A DNA stretch of 64,000 nt from positions 313,844,486 through 313,908,485 of the forward strand of contig CM077665.1 in the NCBI GenBank assembly GCA_039707655.1. The letters run 5' to 3'. The translations under genes were made by a program, and so were the position numbers. The DNA comes from Elymus sibiricus. Taxonomy: Eukaryota; Streptophyta; Magnoliopsida; Poales; Poaceae. Shown piece after piece: positions 60,205 through 64,000 of the stretch. Each line of letters begins with the position of its first letter. Positions within the stretch are counted from its first letter, which is position 1. The notes under the pieces were generated by a model. That model worked only from the letters and a program-made list of their open reading frames with translations. It was not told the DNA's origin and searched no databases.

Positions 60205-60212
60205 TATATATA
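60205..60212 (-). promoter_or_regulatory. TATA box in Copia B LTR
   Basis: The minus strand reads GCCTATATATACCCC, downstream of the palindrome cluster in the sense of transcription. Confidence 0.7.
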
Positions 60213-60239
60213 GGCATCTCCAAAAATCCAACCGTTACA

Positions 60240-60570
60240 CCTTAAGTGACCAACTCGGTGACACCAAAGTATAGAACTCGGTGGTACCGAGTTGCTCCAA
60301 AGGTAGCAACTTTTGAATCTCGGTGAGACCGATATATAAATCTCGGTTGCACCGATTAGGTGACCAACGGTCAGATTGCCAAACTCGGTGACGCCAATTC
60401 AACAAACTCGGTCGGACCGATTTTGTGAAATTGGGTAACAGGAAGTTGGCAACCCAAACTCGGTGGCACCGAATCAGAATCGGTTGCACCGAAAGGTTAG
60501 GGTTTGGCTTGGGTCTGTCTGAGTTTGGAAATCGATGGCACCGAGTGGAAAGTGTTGGTTGCACCGATTT
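60240..60570. repeat. Cluster of CGGT-N3-ACCG palindromes in Copia B LTR
   Basis: Six clean copies with different central triplets are visible (CGGTGGTACCG, CGGTGAGACCG, CGGTTGCACCG twice, CGGTCGGACCG, CGGTGGCACCG), along with several decayed ones. Confidence 0.85.
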
Positions 60571-60914
60571 TGGATATTTGACTTTGGAAAGACTTTTGTG
60601 GAAGAGCTTGTGGGTGTTTTTGGTGACTATCACTTGTGCACGTATGAGCATTTTGTTCACCAACAATACCTTACCCCCTTTTAATAGTATTGGCTTTCCT
60701 ATGGACTCAAAGTGATTTCTCACAAAGTAAAATGTAGAGTCCTCTTGCTTGAAGCTTTGCCAACCTATTTCCTTGCATCTTGGGGTTATCCACAATCCTT
60801 TTGCCATCCCTATCATTGAACTTTTCCTGAAATATGCTTAGTGGAAACATTAGTTCAATGACATATATGTTGTTATTAATTACCAAAACCACCAAGGGAG
60901 CAAATGTGCTTTCA

Positions 60915-60930
60915 ATCTCCCCTTTTTTGG
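60915..60930 (-). other. Polypurine tract of Copia B
   Basis: The minus strand reads CCAAAAAAGGGGAGAT directly before the LTR start. Confidence 0.9.
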
Positions 60931-61393
60931 TAATTGATGACAACATATAGATCAAAGCTTCGGCATATGATATAATCAATGAATATAATCGTCGCTTTGA
61001 GAAGTATGTGATAAGCAAGAGCTCCCCCTAAATTTGTGCATTATTTTAGATTTGCGTTGAATGCAAATGCACAATCGATTAGGTACATGGGGCACTTCTT
61101 CCATGTCACATACAACTTGGTGGTGTGCGAGAATAATTAGAATGAGCATCATAGCACAACACAATCAAGCAAAGGTGAATGATCATCTCATAAGCATTAA
61201 GATGATAGGAAATAGTAGCAACACACATTAAGCGTATGATCAAACACCACATAGTTCAACACAAGCAAAACAAAAGACCAAATGTTTTTGAAAAGCGATA
61301 AAGAACCAAACGCTCTCTCACTCGAAGCCTAAAGATCTATATACACTTCTCCCCCTTTGGCAACAAGTTACCAAAAAGTTCAAAGAGATATAG

Positions 61394-63574
61394 CTAATTG
61401 TTCTTGGGCTGATCTCCTCCGGTTGTTGATGAAGGAGTCGAGAGAACTGCGTCGGCGAAGATGTCGGCAAACGTCATGGATGGAGTTGGAGTAGCAACGG
61501 AAGGCACTGGAGGAGCTGATGGAGCTGAAGTGACTGTAGCAGGTGCTGATGAAGAAGGCCTCAACTCTGGAGCTGGCACTGTGGCTGATCTGGCCTGGGT
61601 AGTGAAGTGTGTGCCTGACCTGAGAGGAGAGTCATCCTCATCATCATCATCATCATCTGTAGAATGAGGAAGAGGCACAGAGTCAACTTCCTTCTTGAGC
61701 TCATTAACTGTCTTGGTCAGCCCATCCACCTTGTCATTGAGGGTCTTGATCCTGTTCTCAAAGATCCTCACAAGACTGTTCTGGTTCTCCAGTATGTCCT
61801 TGATGTCCTTCTGCATGCCTTGAATGGTTGAGATCAAAAGATCCATTTGCTCGTTCCTGGATCTAGGGACTGGAGCACTAGTGGCTCTAGCTGCCTCTGC
61901 CTCTGCCTGTGCTTGAGCTGCAGCTGATGTGGGATGTTCTGGGTCCATCACCACAATGTTGTCCTCTAAATCTGACTATAGGGGCAAATGGGGTCTGTCA
62001 AGAGCAAAGATGTGCTTCTCCAGCTTGGAGTTGATGAGCATCTGAATGTAGGGTGCATAGCAGCATGAGCGCTTCTGATCAGCAGCAACCCTCTTCACTG
62101 TCTCCACAATCAGATCCATCACCCTTATCCTGGTGTGTCTATCAAGATGGATCAACATGTTGATTGAATCGCCTCGAATCGTCTTCTCATCTCCTGACTT
62201 AGGCATCAAAGTATGCCTCAAGATAGTGTTCATGGTGCGGAGGCCAGCCTGGAGGAAGTAAATAGATCCTAACTTGTGAGATTTCAAGTTAGCAGCAGGG
62301 ATAGCATTGTACATGTCCTTCATAGCATCATGGCTCTCCTTGGATTCAGAGTAGACATCCAAGTCACCATCTTGCACCTCTGGGACTCCTAAGATGGCAG
62401 CCCATTCCTCAACAGTAGACTCGTATCTTGCTCCTTCAGTCATCCATACAATTCTACCATCTCCATAGAAGTGAGCAGTGGAGTAGAATTGCATGATCAT
62501 CTCGTCATTCCATGCAGTGAATTCTTTGCCAACAAACTTGTCTAGGCCAATGCAGTGGAAGTTGTCTTGAATATTTGGAAAGTAATCTTCATTATCCTTG
62601 ATATATTTCCAGTCAACGTATCTCATATCACTGACAGCTAGACTCTTGTCAAGCAAGATAGTCTCATAGAAATCTTGTTGTTCCTTGGTGTAGAACCTAT
62701 AGTCCACAACTGTTTTTCTCCTTTGGGCATAAGGATCAATAGCTCTCCATGCCCTCAATCCAGAATCATTCCTCTTCTTCATGTCTTCAGCAAGTGGATG
62801 GCTGACATTGTGTTCAGGAAGATGTGGTCTAAGCATCATTAATGCAGACATGGCATCCTCATCCTCATCTCTGGAGGTAGTTCCCTTGTTCTTCTCAGAA
62901 GCTGGAATCTGTCTGGATGACCTCTTGGACTTTTCAGCAGCAGCCTTCTTGGGGGCAGACTTGGTGCTCTTGGAGGGACCTTGCTTTGGCATAGCATCTG
63001 CAAAAAGCTTCTTTTGCTTCTTCTTGGGAGGGGCCTTGACAACTTGCTCTTCCTCCTCCTCCTCAGCAGCAGCACTAGCAGTCTCCTCTGGGTCCTCATA
63101 CATGGATGTGGCCCTGCCAGTGACATAGACAATCCTCTTTCTGGCATGCTTCTTCTCTCCTGCCTTCTTAGGCATTGACCTCCTTGGGGGCTCAATGGTC
63201 ATGGTAGCCCTAGCACTCTCAGGTGCTCTCATAGCCTCTGGACGGGCATATGTCTTGCAGACAGTTCTCCTGGAAGAGGTGGCTTCATTTGCAGACTTCT
63301 TAGCAGCTTTGTCTTGCTTCTTGGCAAGAACTTCCTCTGGCACAAAATCAAAATCCTCCTCATCTGAATTCAGCTTCTTCCTGGCCCTAGTAGCAGACTT
63401 GGGCAACCCATGAGAGCTGGGGGTGCCTGGATCTGAAGAGGAACTAGACTCAGGACTAGTGCCTGAATCCAAATCAACACTCTGCTCTCTGAAGTTGTTC
63501 TCACTGTCCTCAGCCTCTGACATATCTGACCCTGTGAATAGAGTGTAGAAGAGTAGAAGAAGATAAGTCATCAC
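61394..63574 (-). CDS. Long ORF upstream of 3' LTR of Copia B, one in-frame TAG
   Basis: A single minus-strand frame runs from about 63574 to 61394 with one TAG at 61976-61978, splitting it into 532 and 186 residues. The more likely start is MSEAEDSENN about 18 codons in, because the preceding residues look like random hydrophobic read-in. The N-terminal half is Ser/Lys/Glu-rich and probably disordered, with basic clusters (KKKQKK). The middle is a compact domain (YRFYTKEQQDFYETILLDKS, GRIVWMTEGARYESTVEEWA) that resembles the putative plant transposon protein families found in retroelements. The part after TAG has a predicted coiled coil (IKTLNDKVDGLTKTVNELKK) and an acidic run. Its place between pol and LTR is that of the env-like ORF of SIRE/Maximus elements. 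Its function is unknown. Confidence 0.75.
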
Positions 63575-64000
63575 AAAATGCAGCTATTTTTGAAAGTTTG
63601 AACAGAAAAATCTTAGATGTAGTTCACTGCAAAATGGAATTTCGGTGTCACCGAGTCAAAACTTTTGGTGCTGCCGAGACTCACAATACTCTTAACAGAA
63701 ACTTGGCAGCAGTTTCGGTCGGACCGAAAACTGCCACTCGGTTTCACCGAGTACTGTCCTCAGTAGCACAAAAATAAAATCGGTGGAGCCGATTTTTCTG
63801 ACTCGGTATCACCGAGATGCGATTTTGCTGGCAACTAAACCTAAAAACTTTCGGTACGCTAATCTAACGAGACTTCCAGTGGATGGAGAGGTTTGCAAAC
63901 GGTGGATTATCGATGGAATAAACTTCAATGCGCAAGATTTGGACGGGGAGCGCAAAGAAAGGCCGAATCCATACCCTAACTTGGCGACGGATCCACTAAG
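63575..64000. other. Upstream internal region of Copia B with palindromes
   Basis: No gene is supported. Four clean CGGT-N3-ACCG palindromes (TTC, ATC, GTC and CGG centres) lie at about 63640-63820. Confidence 0.7.

Larger units (their letters stand above)
59408..60914 (-). repeat. 3' LTR of Copia B (1507 bp)
   Basis: On the minus strand it runs from TGAAAGCACATTTGCTCCC to TTTCGGTCCTACA. It is homologous to the Copia A LTR. Open frames inside it are not supported as genes. Confidence 0.9.
59408..64000 (-). mobile_element. Copia element B (same family as Copia A), 3' part
   Basis: A minus-strand element is inserted in LTR-b of element G. The 3' LTR, polypurine tract and a long ORF upstream of it are in the window. 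Gag-pol and the 5' LTR would lie beyond 64000. The 5 bp before it (ACGGC) should reappear at the other end. Confidence 0.85.

Noticed and set aside
1..64000. CRISPR arrays, operons, ribosome-binding sites, phage or plasmid features
   Set aside because: The sequence is nuclear plant DNA; the repeats are transposons, microsatellites and palindromes, with no regular direct repeat and spacer pattern.

Overview
The window is nuclear DNA of a grass of the wheat/barley/Aegilops group (Triticeae). The basis is a BARE1/WIS/Angela-type Copia element, two Au-type SINEs, Stowaway, LINE-derived and Mutator-type elements, multi-kilobase nested LTR retrotransposons, and plant genes with short GT-AG introns. 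There is no sign of bacterial or organellar organisation.

Layout. (1) 1-11388: two head-to-tail copies of a ~4.2-4.4 kb LTR-like repeat with minus-strand promoters. The second copy is split by a 2.76 kb Copia solo LTR (7452-10212) with a 5-bp target duplication. (2) 11389-36527: the gene-bearing part. A ~6.5-7 kb segment is present twice, at 11389-18519 and 30011-36527. Each copy carries a ten-exon minus-strand gene for a KNL2-type centromere protein (SANTA domain plus a CENPC-k-like motif). Between them lie a third, diverged and truncated KNL2-like locus (19087-21860), a LINE-derived insertion, a 3.26 kb Pack-MULE with a perfect 9-bp target duplication that carries pieces of five plant genes (one still an intact 58-codon gene), and a Mutator element nested in a PIF/Harbinger-like element. 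(3) 36688-64000: a nest of LTR elements. Copia A (36688-44097, plus strand, broken pol) has its 3' LTR split after 27 bp by Gypsy element G. G is split by an Angela-type Copia (45194-53646, minus strand, perfect TTTAG duplication), by a solo LTR (57090-58655, ACCAC duplication) and by Copia B (59408 to beyond the window, minus strand). Copia B has a long ORF just upstream of its 3' LTR.

How the parts relate. The KNL2 copies share an orthologous Au SINE, so that SINE predates the duplication. A Stowaway element, a 5S-rRNA-derived retroposon and a 228-bp tandem repeat are found only in copy 1, so they are probably later. Both copies keep all ten exons and matching splice phases over the first nine, but they differ at the C-terminus and in the 5' leader. 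KNL2 helps deposit the centromeric histone CENH3, so the cluster could supply paralogous kinetochore factors; expression and function cannot be read from the sequence.

Most interesting: the KNL2 cluster with divergent C-termini; the multi-gene Pack-MULE with an intact small gene; the 5S-derived retroposon dimer with an 18-bp duplication; the inverted LTR pair of element G; and a spaced palindrome CGGT-N3-ACCG repeated in the Copia LTRs. Family names of repeats come from memory of sequence features, not from a database search.
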